Assembly (NCBI RefSeq): GCF_002561455.1 | Contig: NZ_NTUP01000059.1 | Coordinates: forward strand, 92,446 to 156,445 | Direction of reading: 5' to 3' | From: Bacillus sp. AFS015802 | GTDB lineage: Bacteria > Bacillota > Bacilli > Bacillales > Bacillaceae_B | Length of the DNA: 64,000 nt | Part shown: positions 30,808-40,215 of the stretch, in pieces | Layout: each line of letters begins with the position of its first letter | Numbering within the stretch: position 1 is the stretch's first letter | Notes under the pieces: generated by a model | What the model saw: only the letters and a program-made list of their open reading frames with translations | Told to the model about the DNA's origin: nothing | The model's database searches: none | Translations under genes and position numbers: made by a program

Positions 30808-30836
30808 AATGTATGACTTGTCCCGTGGAAATATTC
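30808..30836 (-). promoter_or_regulatory. SigmaE-type promoter for spoIVFA-spoIVFB
   Basis: GAATATT (30830-30836) and CATACATT (30808-30815) are 14 bp apart on the minus strand, a close fit to the SigmaE consensus. The B. subtilis operon is SigmaE-dependent. Confidence 0.7.
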
Positions 30837-30847
30837 ATGGAGAATAT

Positions 30848-30888
30848 AAAAAAGTCCCGGCATGACGCATGATGCGTACTGCCGGGAC
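30848..30888 (-). terminator. terminator after minD
   Basis: GTCCCGGCA/TGCCGGGAC 9-bp stem with an inner ACGCAT/ATGCGT pairing and TTTTTT on the minus strand. Confidence 0.88.
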
Positions 30889-30899
30889 AGGGATGAACG

Positions 30900-31703
30900 T
30901 TAGGCTTTCACACCGAATAACTTTTTGATTTTCATAAAGACTCCGGTTCTTTCTTCTTCCAGTGATTGAAGGGGTACTGATTCACCCAGGATCCGTCTCG
31001 CAATATTCCGGTAAGAAATAGAAGCTTTACTGGATGGATCCAGTGCGATCGGCTCTCCTTTATTGGACGATTTGATCACATTTTCGTCATCGGCGACGAT
31101 TCCAAGAAGATCGATGGAAAGATGCGTTGTGATTTCATCCACATCCAGCATCTCACCGTTTTTCATCATATGATTCCGGATACGGTTGATCACCAGTTTC
31201 GGCGGCTCGATATTTTCCTTCTCCAGAAGACCGATGATCCGGTCCGCATCCCGTACAGCCGAAATTTCGGGAGTGGTGACGACAATGGCGCGATCGGCGC
31301 CTGCTACCGCATTCTTATATCCCTGCTCGATCCCCGCAGGACAATCGATAATGATATAATCATAGTCTTGCTTTAAGTCCGAAACCAGCTTTTTCATCTG
31401 TTCAGGATTCACAGCGGATTTATCACTCGTCTGTGCAGCCGGAAGTAAAAAGAGCTTGTCTTCGAAACGCTTGTCTTTCACGAGGGCCTGATGAATTTTA
31501 CATCTGCCCTCTACCACGTCCACCAGGTCATAAATGATCCGGTTTTCAAGTCCCATCACCACGTCCAGATTTCTGAGACCGATATCGGTATCAATCAAAC
31601 AAACCTTTTTGCCTTGTAGAGCTAATGCTGTACCAACATTGGCAGAAGTAGTCGTCTTTCCCACTCCACCTTTACCTGAAGTAACAACTATGGCTTCACC
31701 CAC
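30900..31703 (-). CDS. minD: septum site-determining ATPase MinD
   Basis: 267-aa membrane-binding ATPase that positions the division septum with MinC. It has the deviant Walker A SGKGGVGKTT at residues 9-18, DTDIGLRNLDVVMGLE near 40, and DYIIIDCPAGIEQGY near 115. The C-terminal amphipathic targeting helix FMKIKKLFG is present. The start is a GTG about 8 nt after AGGAGG. It follows minC by one base and a terminator ends the unit. Confidence 0.98.
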   Translation of the reverse strand: MGEAIVVTSGKGGVGKTTTSANVGTALALQGKKVCLIDTDIGLRNLDVVMGLENRIIYDLVDVVEGRCKIHQALVKDKRFEDKLFLLPAAQTSDKSAVNPEQMKKLVSDLKQDYDYIIIDCPAGIEQGYKNAVAGADRAIVVTTPEISAVRDADRIIGLLEKENIEPPKLVINRIRNHMMKNGEMLDVDEITTHLSIDLLGIVADDENVIKSSNKGEPIALDPSSKASISYRNIARRILGESVPLQSLEEERTGVFMKIKKLFGVKA

Positions 31704-31704
31704 A

Positions 31705-32400
31705 TTAGCTTCCTCCTTTAAAACTAGTAATATTTGGTCTAAGATGCTTCAAAACTTGTAATCGGTCGACAACGATCTGCCCGCTTTCATCCACATACGC
31801 ACATTCCATTTCGCGGTCATCCTCTTCCTCCACCCGATCAGGTGCCCGGTTCAGGGAATCCGCGATCCGGAGCTGTGACGGGACCATTTTCGATGCCACG
31901 ATGACCGACTTTTGATTTCCATTGCAGCCGGCATGGGCTATCCCTTTTAATGAACCTAATATGTAAATATTCCCTCCAGCGAGGATCTTTCCCCCGGGAT
32001 TGACATCCCCGACCACGAGGATGTCGCCTGGTACTTCCACGACCTGCCCGGAACGGATGACCCCTGTGAGGGTTTCGATATTTCGTTCATCTATGAGTTT
32101 CTCTGCGTCATTCTTTGTTATGACATTACTCCATACTTCGTTTACCACTAAATTGCGTTTCTGCCTTACAATATCTTTCAACTCTTCCACTTGATCTTCC
32201 GCTAAATAACGATTGCCCGTTTGAATATTGACCGTTAAGAGAGGGGTCCCCTCCGTTTCACGGTAATGGGCAGACAGTTTATCGTCCAATTCCTTCTTTA
32301 ACTCGTGAAACGAGCATTGATCATTGAGATGAAGAGTCAGTCCTTCTTTTGTTCCTTTTATCATCACATTTGGCTTCTTATTCATGTCGCAATTTTTCAC
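31705..32400 (-). CDS. minC: septum site-determining protein MinC
   Basis: 231-aa inhibitor of FtsZ assembly. The N-terminal FtsZ-binding domain starts around VMIKGTKEGLTLHLNDQCSF. The C-terminal beta-helix that binds MinD contains RSGQVVEVPGDILVVGDVNPGGKI and GSLKGIAHAGCNG. The start is uncertain: GTG at 32400 or ATG at 32385, neither with ideal ribosome-site spacing. It lies at the distal end of the mreBCD-minCD block. Confidence 0.95.
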   Translation of the reverse strand: MKNCDMNKKPNVMIKGTKEGLTLHLNDQCSFHELKKELDDKLSAHYRETEGTPLLTVNIQTGNRYLAEDQVEELKDIVRQKRNLVVNEVWSNVITKNDAEKLIDERNIETLTGVIRSGQVVEVPGDILVVGDVNPGGKILAGGNIYILGSLKGIAHAGCNGNQKSVIVASKMVPSQLRIADSLNRAPDRVEEEDDREMECAYVDESGQIVVDRLQVLKHLRPNITSFKGGS

Positions 32401-32469
32401 CTCAGTCGTCTATAAATTCGACATAAGCAGTGTCATTTCCTCTTTTTATGAAAAAATTACTAATCGAAT

Positions 32470-32991
32470 TTATTCATCCAACCACTCTTTCCGTTTCTTC
32501 AGAAGATAGTTTCTCATTGGAAATGCCAAAATAATATAAAACAGGACATTCAGGACCAATGTCGGCCATAAACGCCAGTCCACAAACTGCATGAACGTCA
32601 GATCTGTCCTTTTGATGATCCGGTTGATCTGATAGACAAAGTACTCTAAAACAGAAATATTCACCATGGAGATGATCCCCAGCACAAAGAGGTTATTATG
32701 TAACACTTTCATCATTTGATGGGATAAAAAGATGACAAACGGGAATAACACCAGATAAATACCATTGATTTCAGTGTAATAAATATCAAACAGGAAGCCA
32801 AAGATGAATCCGTAAATTAGTGCGGTACGGTACTGATAGTATGCACAAATAAAGAAGAGGACAATGATCAGGAAATGTGGAACAATGATTTTCTGATCAA
32901 ACCACTCTTCACTCGGAAAAAGATGTACGAATAAGCTCTCGGCGTAGTAGAAAAGAACGGTCATAAAAGGAAGGAGGAGCCTGCTGATCAT
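32470..32991 (-). CDS. mreD: rod shape-determining protein MreD
   Basis: 173-aa hydrophobic protein with five to six membrane helices and few charged residues, as typical for MreD, a partner of MreC in the elongation complex. The ATG overlaps the mreC stop (ATGA type, 4 bp), and a GAGGAGG site lies inside the mreC end, so the two are translationally coupled. Confidence 0.93.
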   Translation of the reverse strand: MISRLLLPFMTVLFYYAESLFVHLFPSEEWFDQKIIVPHFLIIVLFFICAYYQYRTALIYGFIFGFLFDIYYTEINGIYLVLFPFVIFLSHQMMKVLHNNLFVLGIISMVNISVLEYFVYQINRIIKRTDLTFMQFVDWRLWPTLVLNVLFYIILAFPMRNYLLKKRKEWLDE

Positions 32992-33866
32992 TGCTCTTCC
33001 TCCTCAACCGCATCTTTTTCCGTCACACCTTGAATCTCTCGATCGATGACCATGACGTGCTCTAAATGATAAAAATCAGCAGCCGGCTTCACATAAGCCG
33101 TTTGCGTCAACCCATACTGGTCGGGTTTGACTTCATTCACTTCACCGATGATCAATCCTTTCGGGAAGACGCCGCCGAGGCCAGATGTCATCACTTTCGA
33201 GCCTTTTTCCACCTTCATATCGTTCGAAATCCGCTTCACTAAGATTTCCTCTTCTTTACTGTCGTACCCTTCGATCCATCCGTTAATATCCTGATTTTTG
33301 CTTTGAATGACAGTGGAAATCCGGTTTTTCGTATTATTGGTTGAAATCAATTCAACCGTAGAAGAAAATTTATTGACGCTTTTGATCTTTCCGATCAATC
33401 CTGTAGAGGAAATGACGGCCATATCGGATTGAATGCCGTTCACCTCTCCCTTATCAATGGTGATGAGCTCCTGCCATTGGTCTGGATTTCTTGCAATGAC
33501 CGTGGCCTGGATCGTATCATATGAGCGGAGATTTTCCTTGATATCAAGGACTGAACGTAATTCATCATTATCCTGCTTAAGGTCTTTCACTTGTGTTTCG
33601 AGCTTGATCAACTCGTCTAAACGCGTTTTCAGCTTTTCGTTTTCTGTGTATGTATTTTGAAGATCTTGAACGTTATCAACAACTCCGGCTACATAATTGA
33701 CAGGTTTTGAAACCAATGATTGTCCGAATCCTACCATATCTTTCACAAACTGCTCAGGCCAGCTGATGCTATCCCGGTCCCGCAAAGAAAATCCGATTAA
33801 TCCCACCAGGACAATGACACTGACGAGCAGAATGATCAAACGTTTATTCAGGAAGAATTGTGGCAT
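32988..33866 (-). CDS. mreC: rod shape-determining protein MreC
   Basis: 292-aa bitopic protein: N-terminal membrane helix (LIILLVSVIVLVGLIGFSL, about residues 9-27), a coiled coil (VDNVQDLQNTYTENEKLKTRLDELIKLE, about 60-110) and two beta-rich domains with IDKGEVNGIQSDMAV and SGLGGVFPKGLIIGEV. It links MreB filaments to cell-wall synthases. The ATG at 33866, 8 nt after GAGG, is preferred to the GTG at 33875. Confidence 0.96.
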   Translation of the reverse strand: MPQFFLNKRLIILLVSVIVLVGLIGFSLRDRDSISWPEQFVKDMVGFGQSLVSKPVNYVAGVVDNVQDLQNTYTENEKLKTRLDELIKLETQVKDLKQDNDELRSVLDIKENLRSYDTIQATVIARNPDQWQELITIDKGEVNGIQSDMAVISSTGLIGKIKSVNKFSSTVELISTNNTKNRISTVIQSKNQDINGWIEGYDSKEEEILVKRISNDMKVEKGSKVMTSGLGGVFPKGLIIGEVNEVKPDQYGLTQTAYVKPAADFYHLEHVMVIDREIQGVTEKDAVEEEEQ

Positions 33867-33957
33867 GATGTACACCTCAACCTTTTCTCATTCTAGTAAA
33901 TACTATATCAAAAATCGGTTATTTTTGATATCATTCGTCAAAATATTCATGGTTCTC

Positions 33958-34018
33958 CGAAAAAAGATGGGGCCGGCCTTAAGGCTGCGCCTGCATCCTT
34001 AAGGAAACGTCCCCCATT
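33958..34018 (-). terminator. terminator between mreB and mreC
   Basis: On the minus strand ATGGGG...CCCCAT arms enclose a second helix made of two CCTTAAGG palindromes, and TTTTTT follows. It could attenuate transcription from mreB into mreC. Confidence 0.7.
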
Positions 34019-34029
34019 ACAATCGATTA

Positions 34030-35037
34030 TTATTTTCCCCGTGTTTTGAACAGGTGAATGTGATCAAGGGCCTTACCGGTCCCGATCGCCACACAATCCA
34101 GCGGTTCTTCTGCAATGAGAACCGGCATTTTTGTTTCGTCACTGATCACTTTGTCGAGATTACGAAGCAGTGCGCCTCCGCCTGTCAGCACGATCCCTCT
34201 ATCCATGATGTCTGCTGCAAGTTCCGGCGGTGTCTTTTCAAGCGTACTCTTCACGGCATCGACAATGGTATACACCGTGTCATGAAGGGCGGATGCAATT
34301 TCCACAGCCGTCACTTCAATCGTTTTCGGAAGTCCCGTCAGAAGGTCACGCCCGCGGATTTCCATCGCTTCGATTCCTTCAGAATCCCCTGCAGAACCGA
34401 CTTCCATCTTGATGGTTTCCGCTGTACGGTCCCCTATCATCAGGTTATACGTCTTACGGATATAGTTGATGATCGCATCATCCATTTCATCCCCGGCAAC
34501 GCGGATCGACTGACTCGTCACGATCCCGCCTAAAGAGATGATCGCCACTTCCGTCGTTCCTCCACCGATATCGACGACCATGCTTCCCGTCGGTTCCCAA
34601 ACTGGTAGATTGGCTCCGATCGCCGCTGCGAAAGGCTCTTCGATCGTATAGGCATCACGTGCCCCGGCTTGTCTAGTGGCATCGATGACCGCTCGTTCTT
34701 CCACCCCGGTAATGCCTGAAGGTACACAAACCATAACATAAGGCTTTCGTGAAAATGCTCCCTTATTCCGGGTCGCCTGCTTTATGTAGTACTTCATCAT
34801 CGTGGCAGTCGTTTCGTAGTCGGCAATCACTCCGTCTTTCATCGGGCGGAGCGCCACTACATTCCCCGGTGTACGGCCGATCATATTCTTTGCATCATTT
34901 CCCACTGCAACAATCTGCTTGTTATCCGTCTGAAGTGCAACGACAGAAGGTTCGCGAACGACAATCCCCTTGCCTTTCACGTACACCAATGTGTTGGCTG
35001 TTCCTAAATCAATCCCTAAATCTTTCGTTCCAAACAT
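34030..35037 (-). CDS. mreB: actin-like rod-shape protein MreB
   Basis: 335-aa cytoskeletal ATPase directing lateral wall synthesis. Actin-fold motifs: phosphate 1 [17 protein letters not shown] at residues 9-25, phosphate 2 [20 protein letters not shown] near 155, and the adenosine motif [15 protein letters not shown] near 285. Length and sequence match Bacillus MreB (337 aa). A GGGAGA site precedes the ATG. About 250 bp with a weak terminator separate it from radC. Confidence 0.98.
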   Translation of the reverse strand: MFGTKDLGIDLGTANTLVYVKGKGIVVREPSVVALQTDNKQIVAVGNDAKNMIGRTPGNVVALRPMKDGVIADYETTATMMKYYIKQATRNKGAFSRKPYVMVCVPSGITGVEERAVIDATRQAGARDAYTIEEPFAAAIGANLPVWEPTGSMVVDIGGGTTEVAIISLGGIVTSQSIRVAGDEMDDAIINYIRKTYNLMIGDRTAETIKMEVGSAGDSEGIEAMEIRGRDLLTGLPKTIEVTAVEIASALHDTVYTIVDAVKSTLEKTPPELAADIMDRGIVLTGGGALLRNLDKVISDETKMPVLIAEEPLDCVAIGTGKALDHIHLFKTRGK

Positions 35038-35167
35038 GAATGGTATCTCCCTTTCTGGTACAAATTGGCTGGTTTTTAAAAAGTTTTATGTGTTTTCATA
35101 GGAGAGTTGTCCAATCACTCTCTATCCTCGTAATTTTCGTCACAATAATTGTTCGTTCACGCATAAC

Positions 35168-35198
35168 GAAAAGACTCATTCCTTGTAGAATGACTCTC
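35168..35198 (-). terminator. weak terminator after radC
   Basis: GAGTCATTC/GAATGAGTC arms with one mismatch and a short TTTT tract on the minus strand. It is imperfect and may allow readthrough to mreB. The rest of the 254-bp gap shows no other clear signal. Confidence 0.35.
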
Positions 35199-35291
35199 TT
35201 ATTTCAGTAAGCTCACGTTATATTGAATCACCATATTGTTTGTAAAAATCATAAGCTTTATTATATCGTAACCAGGAAAAAAATCATAGTG

Positions 35292-36002
35292 TCATAAATA
35301 CCCTTTTTCCTTTAAACTGATAAACTTCTTCTCCCCTATTATAAGGTGATCGAGAATATCAATACCAATGATTCGACCACATTCCACCAATCTTTTTGTC
35401 ACTTCTATGTCTTCCCTGCTCGGAGTCGGATCCCCCGATGGATGGTTATGGATGCAAATGATGGATGCTGCAGAGCGGCGAAACGCTTCTTTAAAGACTT
35501 CCCTGGGGTGTACTATGGAGGCGTTGAGGCTTCCGATAAAGATGGTTTGCTTGTGGAGAACTTGATTCTTTGTGTTGAGGTATAAGCAGACGAAATGCTC
35601 CTGCGCCAAGAACCTCATATCGTTCATGACATAATTGGCTCCGTCTTCGGGGGAACGGATGGAGTATCGGTCATCAAAGGCAAGGTTGCTGATGCGCCGG
35701 CCGAATTCGACGGCAGCCATGATCTGGACCGCCTTGGCAAGACCGATCCCTTTCGTTTTCGTTATTTCTTCCAGGGACGCATCCTTTAGTAGATTCAATC
35801 CGTCAAATTGATTTAAAAGGCGGTTGGATAATTGAAGAACAGACTCGGACTTTGTCCCTGTCCGGAGCAGGATGGCGAGCAGCTCCTGATTGGACAGACT
35901 CGCAGCACCGCATTGGATCAGTCTTTCCCTCGGTCTTTCATCCTGGGGGAAATCCCGGATCATCAGCCTGTTTTCTTCCTGATGGGGCATTGTTTTAACC
36001 AT
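35292..36002 (-). CDS. radC: RadC/YsxA family JAB-domain protein
   Basis: 236-aa protein with an N-terminal helix-hairpin-helix region (LEEITKTKGIGLAKAVQIMAAVEFG, about 75-100) and a C-terminal JAB/MPN metalloprotease-like domain with the metal motif HNHPSGDPTPSREDIEV near residue 185. The RadC name is historical; a DNA-repair role is not established for this family. An AGGAGG site 5 nt before the ATG at 36002 supports this start. It follows maf closely. Confidence 0.94.
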   Translation of the reverse strand: MVKTMPHQEENRLMIRDFPQDERPRERLIQCGAASLSNQELLAILLRTGTKSESVLQLSNRLLNQFDGLNLLKDASLEEITKTKGIGLAKAVQIMAAVEFGRRISNLAFDDRYSIRSPEDGANYVMNDMRFLAQEHFVCLYLNTKNQVLHKQTIFIGSLNASIVHPREVFKEAFRRSAASIICIHNHPSGDPTPSREDIEVTKRLVECGRIIGIDILDHLIIGEKKFISLKEKGYL

Positions 36003-36030
36003 TGATTCCTCCTGTTCTTACGTAAAGGAG

Positions 36031-36603
36031 TCATTCTGATTGAAGATAACCCATTTCAAGTAGTGCACGGTTCACGCGGGAGATCGGGAGACCGACGACG
36101 GAGAAATAATCGCCCTTGATTCCCTTGACGAATTTCGCCCCGATTCCCTGGATCCCATATGAACCCGCTTTATCGAAGGGTTCCTCAGATGCAATATAGT
36201 CATCAATCTCTTTAGGGGTCAACTCCCAAAACGTAACATCCGTTTTTTCATAAAAGAGTTTCTCCGCCTCACCGTGAACGATAGCGACACCCGTGTATAC
36301 TTCATGGGAGGAACCGGAAAGCATACGAAGCATCTCTTTCGCTTCTTCTTTGGAACTCGGCTTCCCAAGAATCTTTCCTTCCTTAGTCACGACCGTGTCT
36401 GAACCGATCACATAGTGAGCAGGCTGTTGATTCGATATTTCTTTGGCTTTTTTCTTCGCGAGATACATGACAACTTCATGAGGCTTTAATTCGGCAGAAA
36501 ACGTTTCATCGACATTGGAGCTCATTACAGAAAAAGAGAGTTGGATTTGTTCGAGTAGTTCTTTTCGTCGGGGAGATTGTGAAGCGAGTATGAGGTTGGA
36601 CAC
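36031..36603 (-). CDS. maf: Maf-family nucleotide pyrophosphatase
   Basis: 190-aa house-cleaning enzyme that hydrolyses non-canonical nucleoside triphosphates (dTTP/UTP-type in the Bacillus subfamily). Conserved motifs: LASQSPRRKELLEQI at residues 5-19, NVDETF near 30, YVIGSDTVVTKEGKILGKP near 64 and EPFDKAGSYGIQGIGAKFV near 144. It sits between spoIIB and radC as in B. subtilis. Confidence 0.96.
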   Translation of the reverse strand: MSNLILASQSPRRKELLEQIQLSFSVMSSNVDETFSAELKPHEVVMYLAKKKAKEISNQQPAHYVIGSDTVVTKEGKILGKPSSKEEAKEMLRMLSGSSHEVYTGVAIVHGEAEKLFYEKTDVTFWELTPKEIDDYIASEEPFDKAGSYGIQGIGAKFVKGIKGDYFSVVGLPISRVNRALLEMGYLQSE

Positions 36604-36678
36604 ACCATACCAATCCTTTCAGAGTAAAAAATGGGAGATACAAGAATATACTACCAAAGTCCGTCACGGTAAACAAGT

Positions 36679-36735
36679 GAAAAGAGAGCATCCTCCGAGC
36701 CTTAACAAGGCAGGCTCAAAAAATCCTCTCTCTAC
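36679..36735 (-). terminator. probable terminator after spoIIB
   Basis: Nested AGAGAG/CTCTCT and GAGCCT/AGGCTC helices on the minus strand followed by TTTTC, between spoIIB and maf. The internal loop makes it less than ideal. Confidence 0.5.
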
Positions 36736-36770
36736 ATTATTTCCTAGAAAATAGTCTAAATCAGTCGAAA

Positions 36771-37742
36771 TTATAGCCCGCTATAAAGCTGAAGATAGGA
36801 TAATAGCTCTTCTTGGACTTTTTGTGCATCCTCGGGAGTGTTCATCGCTGCAGCGAGGTTGCCTGCGTCCACTAAGGATTTCTTCATGGAGGCGATGGAC
36901 TCCTGGCCGACTTTGATTCCTTCCAGTTCCTTCACACCGGATTGAATCGTTTTGACCGTGGCCTCATCCGTCTTCCCCCCGGCCATACCAGAGCTGCTGA
37001 CACCGGCGATCGAACCGAATAAGGCATTCCCTTTCTCCAGGAAGGCTTTTTCTTCTTTCGACGCGTTGATCCCCTTGGAGCCGAGCACAAAGTCCTTCGC
37101 GTACACATCCACCCCTTGATCCTTCAGTTTTCCCCCAAGGGTTTTGGCTGATTCCAGGTCTCCTGAAACGCCGAGGAGTAAAAAGAACTGCCCGTCTTTC
37201 TCCACGCTCGCAGTGGGCAGACCCTTCCCGGCTAACGTGTCTTTCATGGCATTGAGTGATTCCTCTGTCGAAAACACGCCGCCCTGAAGGATCGAAGTGG
37301 AGAAATCCTTCAATTCGACAGCCGAAACCGCCTGTTGACCGTCAGCTTTCCCTGTCGTCGTGTTATCCTGAAGCGTCGCCGCCGGTGCAGCCGGACCATC
37401 CGTTGTCGTAATGACCTTAAGCGTGCCGAACCCGAGGACCGCCCCGACCACAATCGCGCCAATCAATGACATTAATAGATTGACAGAATCCTGGAAAGGG
37501 TTTTTGAAAGACTTCCGTTTCTTACCTTCCTTCACATAATGGATCTTTTTATATTCCTGCGGGGGCTCGGCCTCCTCATCGGGAAGGATCCAATCAAACG
37601 CATCGTCCTTCGCCTCTTCACCGGCAGCTGTCTCCGACTCCCCCAGCTTCCAATCGTACACAAGAAGGTCTTCATCGAATGTTGTTTTTTCCCCATTAAT
37701 TTTAATAGAAATCTTATTGTCTTTTTTCCCTCGTTTATCCAT
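36771..37742 (-). CDS. spoIIB: stage II sporulation protein B (SPOR-domain protein)
   Basis: 323-aa bitopic protein: hydrophilic cytoplasmic region (KISIKINGEK near the N-terminus), a membrane helix around residues 94-114 (LLMSLIGAIVVGAVLGFG) and an extracytoplasmic region containing a SPOR-like domain (GGVFSTEESLNAMKDTLAGKG; FFLLLGVSGDLESAKTL). SpoIIB acts in septal wall thinning and engulfment at the sporulation septum. The ATG at 37742, 8 nt after GGAGGG, is preferred. In B. subtilis the next gene is comC; here the whole pilus operon lies upstream. Confidence 0.88.
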   Translation of the reverse strand: MDKRGKKDNKISIKINGEKTTFDEDLLVYDWKLGESETAAGEEAKDDAFDWILPDEEAEPPQEYKKIHYVKEGKKRKSFKNPFQDSVNLLMSLIGAIVVGAVLGFGTLKVITTTDGPAAPAATLQDNTTTGKADGQQAVSAVELKDFSTSILQGGVFSTEESLNAMKDTLAGKGLPTASVEKDGQFFLLLGVSGDLESAKTLGGKLKDQGVDVYAKDFVLGSKGINASKEEKAFLEKGNALFGSIAGVSSSGMAGGKTDEATVKTIQSGVKELEGIKVGQESIASMKKSLVDAGNLAAAMNTPEDAQKVQEELLSYLQLYSGL

Positions 37743-37787
37743 CATCGCCACCCTCCTTCATCTATTTTTTTCCATGCTATCACATCC

Positions 37788-37826
37788 CATAAAAAAAAGA
37801 ACAAGACTTTTGTCGTCTTGTCCTAA
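37788..37826 (-). terminator. terminator of the type IV pilus operon
   Basis: ACAAGAC/GTCTTGT stem with a 7-nt loop, then TTCTTTTTTTT on the minus strand, just after the pilO stop. Confidence 0.85.
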
Positions 37827-37845
37827 TAGGTTTTCGTCAAATTTT

Positions 37846-38616
37846 TCAGTTTTCGCGTATGTCGGTCGTTTCGGCAGATTCTTCTTTCACAGCAGGATCC
37901 GTATATTGGATAAAAGGATTTTTCTTCAATGAAGGGGGCGGACTATCAATGGTTGGTAGACTATCATTTAAATCAGAGAGTCCGGGTATATAAAAGGCCG
38001 AGGCGACCAGTTGAAAGGTGAGGGGTTGTGGCTCCTCATCCGTCAAGACGGGGCTCATTTCCTCCCTTCCCTCCATCACAAGTTGATTGACTTCCACAAT
38101 CCTCGGGAGATTCTCTAATTCATGGATGAATGTCTCCATGGCGAAATAGTTCCCGGATTGAATGGTCATGGTCATTTGTAATCTCTTAACCATTGAGCTG
38201 TCCTTTCCGGATTCCTGTTCATCTGAAGAAACCTCTTCATTACCAGGAACCGAATCTTCCTTTTCTTCAATTTCAAAGGCAAAGTCTTCCTTCGAAAAAC
38301 TGATGGACTGAATCACGCTCTGAGATACTACTTCTGCTTTCTCCAGCTGCAGGATGAGCTGCTCCGTTAACGGTTCGACAGGAATTTGATTCTGCAGGGT
38401 TTTGGTATCTTTGTATGAATGACTCTCGATCTGTACCGCTTTCGCTTCGACAGCCGTTAAGAGCTTTTGTTCCGTCTTTAATTCCTCCCGTTTTATGACA
38501 AGCCTGTCCTGCTGCGGGGAATAGACAAAGAGATAGAGTAGAAACAGAGTAAAAACGCATGCGAAAGTGATTCCAATCAGAATCAGCCTTTCTTTCCTGG
38601 TGAGTGATGAGATCAT
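37846..38616 (-). CDS. pilO: type IV pilus inner-membrane assembly protein PilO-like
   Basis: 256-aa bitopic protein: membrane helix at residues 12-32 (ILIGITFACVFTLFLLYLFVY), a coiled coil with EELKTEQKLLTAVEAKAVQ, then a ferredoxin-like periplasmic-type domain (LQMTMTIQSGNYFAMETFIHELENLPRIVEVNQLVMEG) characteristic of PilO/GspM. With PilM and PilN it should form the alignment complex of the pilus machine. It overlaps pilN by 4 bp and is the last gene of the operon. Confidence 0.83.
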   Translation of the reverse strand: MISSLTRKERLILIGITFACVFTLFLLYLFVYSPQQDRLVIKREELKTEQKLLTAVEAKAVQIESHSYKDTKTLQNQIPVEPLTEQLILQLEKAEVVSQSVIQSISFSKEDFAFEIEEKEDSVPGNEEVSSDEQESGKDSSMVKRLQMTMTIQSGNYFAMETFIHELENLPRIVEVNQLVMEGREEMSPVLTDEEPQPLTFQLVASAFYIPGLSDLNDSLPTIDSPPPSLKKNPFIQYTDPAVKEESAETTDIREN

Positions 38617-39239
38617 TCTTCAGCCTCCTCTTCTATAGAGGGATCTTCCGCTTCATTGATTTCCTGAAGTATCTGCGCATCAAGAGTAAGGGAAAACTCT
38701 GCGAGATATCTGGGAACCACTCCACTTTCTAGTGCATCCGTCTCTTCACCCGTCAGACTGTCAGTTGTGATTTCAAGGATTTCTCCTTCCGTGATCCACT
38801 CCTGGTCCTTTAGATGATGCAAGTAGTAGGCTGCCTCCCGGGATGAATCAAATTGTATAGAAGCGATAATGGATTGCCTCCCACTGTATTCCAGGGTTTG
38901 GATGAAACCACGGGAAGGAAGCAGGGAAATCAGCTCATTCAGGACGGGAACGGTATCGACAGGATAGTCTGTCATCCAGGCGATCGTTTTTTCGAGCTCT
39001 TTCATTCCTTGAGTAGATTCAGCGTCAAGCAGCTTCGTTTGTTGAACTTCCATGAGCAGTCTGGTTTGAGAGATGGTATCCTGGGTCCTTTCTGTTTCCG
39101 CTTGCATATTTCGGAGGGAGAAAAAGAAAAAGAGACTGCCAATAAAAAATAATACAAGAATGAATGCCAAAGAATAAATGAAGAGGGAGCTCTTTTTCTC
39201 CTTTTCCGGCAATAAGTTTATATCAATGAGCTTCAACAT
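38613..39239 (-). CDS. pilN: type IV pilus assembly protein PilN
   Basis: 208-aa bitopic protein with the conserved N-terminal PilM-binding motif INLLPEKEKK (residues 7-16), a membrane helix (about 20-43), a coiled coil and a small extracytoplasmic domain. The INLLP motif inserts into PilM in this family. It overlaps both pilM (17 bp) and pilO (4 bp), implying coupled synthesis. Confidence 0.86.
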   Translation of the reverse strand: MLKLIDINLLPEKEKKSSLFIYSLAFILVLFFIGSLFFFFSLRNMQAETERTQDTISQTRLLMEVQQTKLLDAESTQGMKELEKTIAWMTDYPVDTVPVLNELISLLPSRGFIQTLEYSGRQSIIASIQFDSSREAAYYLHHLKDQEWITEGEILEITTDSLTGEETDALESGVVPRYLAEFSLTLDAQILQEINEAEDPSIEEEAEE

Positions 39240-40194
39240 ATTGCACCTCTTTTAACGCAAGACCTAGGGCGATGGCAAACTTACCCGAGATCCTTCCGTC
39301 TTCGACAGTCTGTATACCTTCCAGACCAAGGAAGCCGACAGGAACACTCAATCTTTCCCTCATGTATGATTCAATTTCCCGGATACTTGGGTGATCCCCG
39401 CTTATGAGGGCGCGCTCGACAAAGTACTCTCCTTTATGCAGGGAATACTGGTAGAAATTCATGACTTTTTCAATTTCACTCAAGGCATCTTCAACATTCC
39501 TCCAAGAGAGATGATCTTCCACCAATACGTTGGTATTTTCCTCTTCCAACACGATGGGACGTGTAAAGATGGGTTTATGCCCAAGAAAGATCGAGACCGT
39601 CAGCAATCTTTCGTCGAAGTGAAGGAACATCGTGTGCTCCTTATGGGAAACGATTCCCTTCTCTATAGATAATCGATACAGAGCCAGTGGGGAAATGTCA
39701 GCCACAGTCGGCTTCAATTTTGCCTGCTCCAACACATCTTTGTAACGATCAACCACTTCCTGATGGGATGCGATCAATAAAACCTCCCTGCCGTTTTCCG
39801 ATTCGTCCAATAGGGCAAAGTCAAAGACAGGATCTTCAAAAGGTAAATGGATGCTTGTGCCTATCTCGAGGAACAGATATCCATCTATCTCATCCTGTTT
39901 AAGATCTCCGGGAATCGTCACTTTTCTCAAAACGACAAACGGATCAGGAACGATAAATCGGACAGATTTGCCTTTTATCCCCCATTCCTCTACACATTCT
40001 TCCAAAATAAAGGATAACGTTTGGTCATCGATGATTTTCCCGCCTTTGATGACGTTGTCGGGAAGTAAGCGTTCACCGTATGCCTGCACAAGCAGGGGTG
40101 ACGTGTGCTTCAACTCTAGATAGCGGATGGAGTTGTCTGTGAATACAATATTGGATGTTTTTTTGCTAGCAGAGAGAAACGATAAAAATCCCAT
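39223..40194 (-). CDS. pilM: type IV pilus assembly protein PilM (actin-like)
   Basis: 323-aa cytoplasmic protein of the PilM/FtsA-like actin fold: early strand NIVFTDNSIRYLELK, KGKSVRFIVPDPFVVLRKVTIPGDL near residue 75, and ALISGDHPSIREIESYMRERL near 265. PilM binds the PilN N-terminus and couples the motor ATPases to the alignment complex. Adenine-nucleotide motifs are degenerate compared with MreB, so ATP binding is uncertain. It is 21 bp downstream of the peptidase gene. Confidence 0.86.
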   Translation of the reverse strand: MGFLSFLSASKKTSNIVFTDNSIRYLELKHTSPLLVQAYGERLLPDNVIKGGKIIDDQTLSFILEECVEEWGIKGKSVRFIVPDPFVVLRKVTIPGDLKQDEIDGYLFLEIGTSIHLPFEDPVFDFALLDESENGREVLLIASHQEVVDRYKDVLEQAKLKPTVADISPLALYRLSIEKGIVSHKEHTMFLHFDERLLTVSIFLGHKPIFTRPIVLEEENTNVLVEDHLSWRNVEDALSEIEKVMNFYQYSLHKGEYFVERALISGDHPSIREIESYMRERLSVPVGFLGLEGIQTVEDGRISGKFAIALGLALKEVQYVEAH

Positions 40195-40215
40195 AAAACG
40201 AACCCTTCCTTTATG

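Noticed and set aside
32401..32469. Possible small gene between mreD and minC
   Set aside because: The gap is under 70 bp and has no start codon with a ribosome site.
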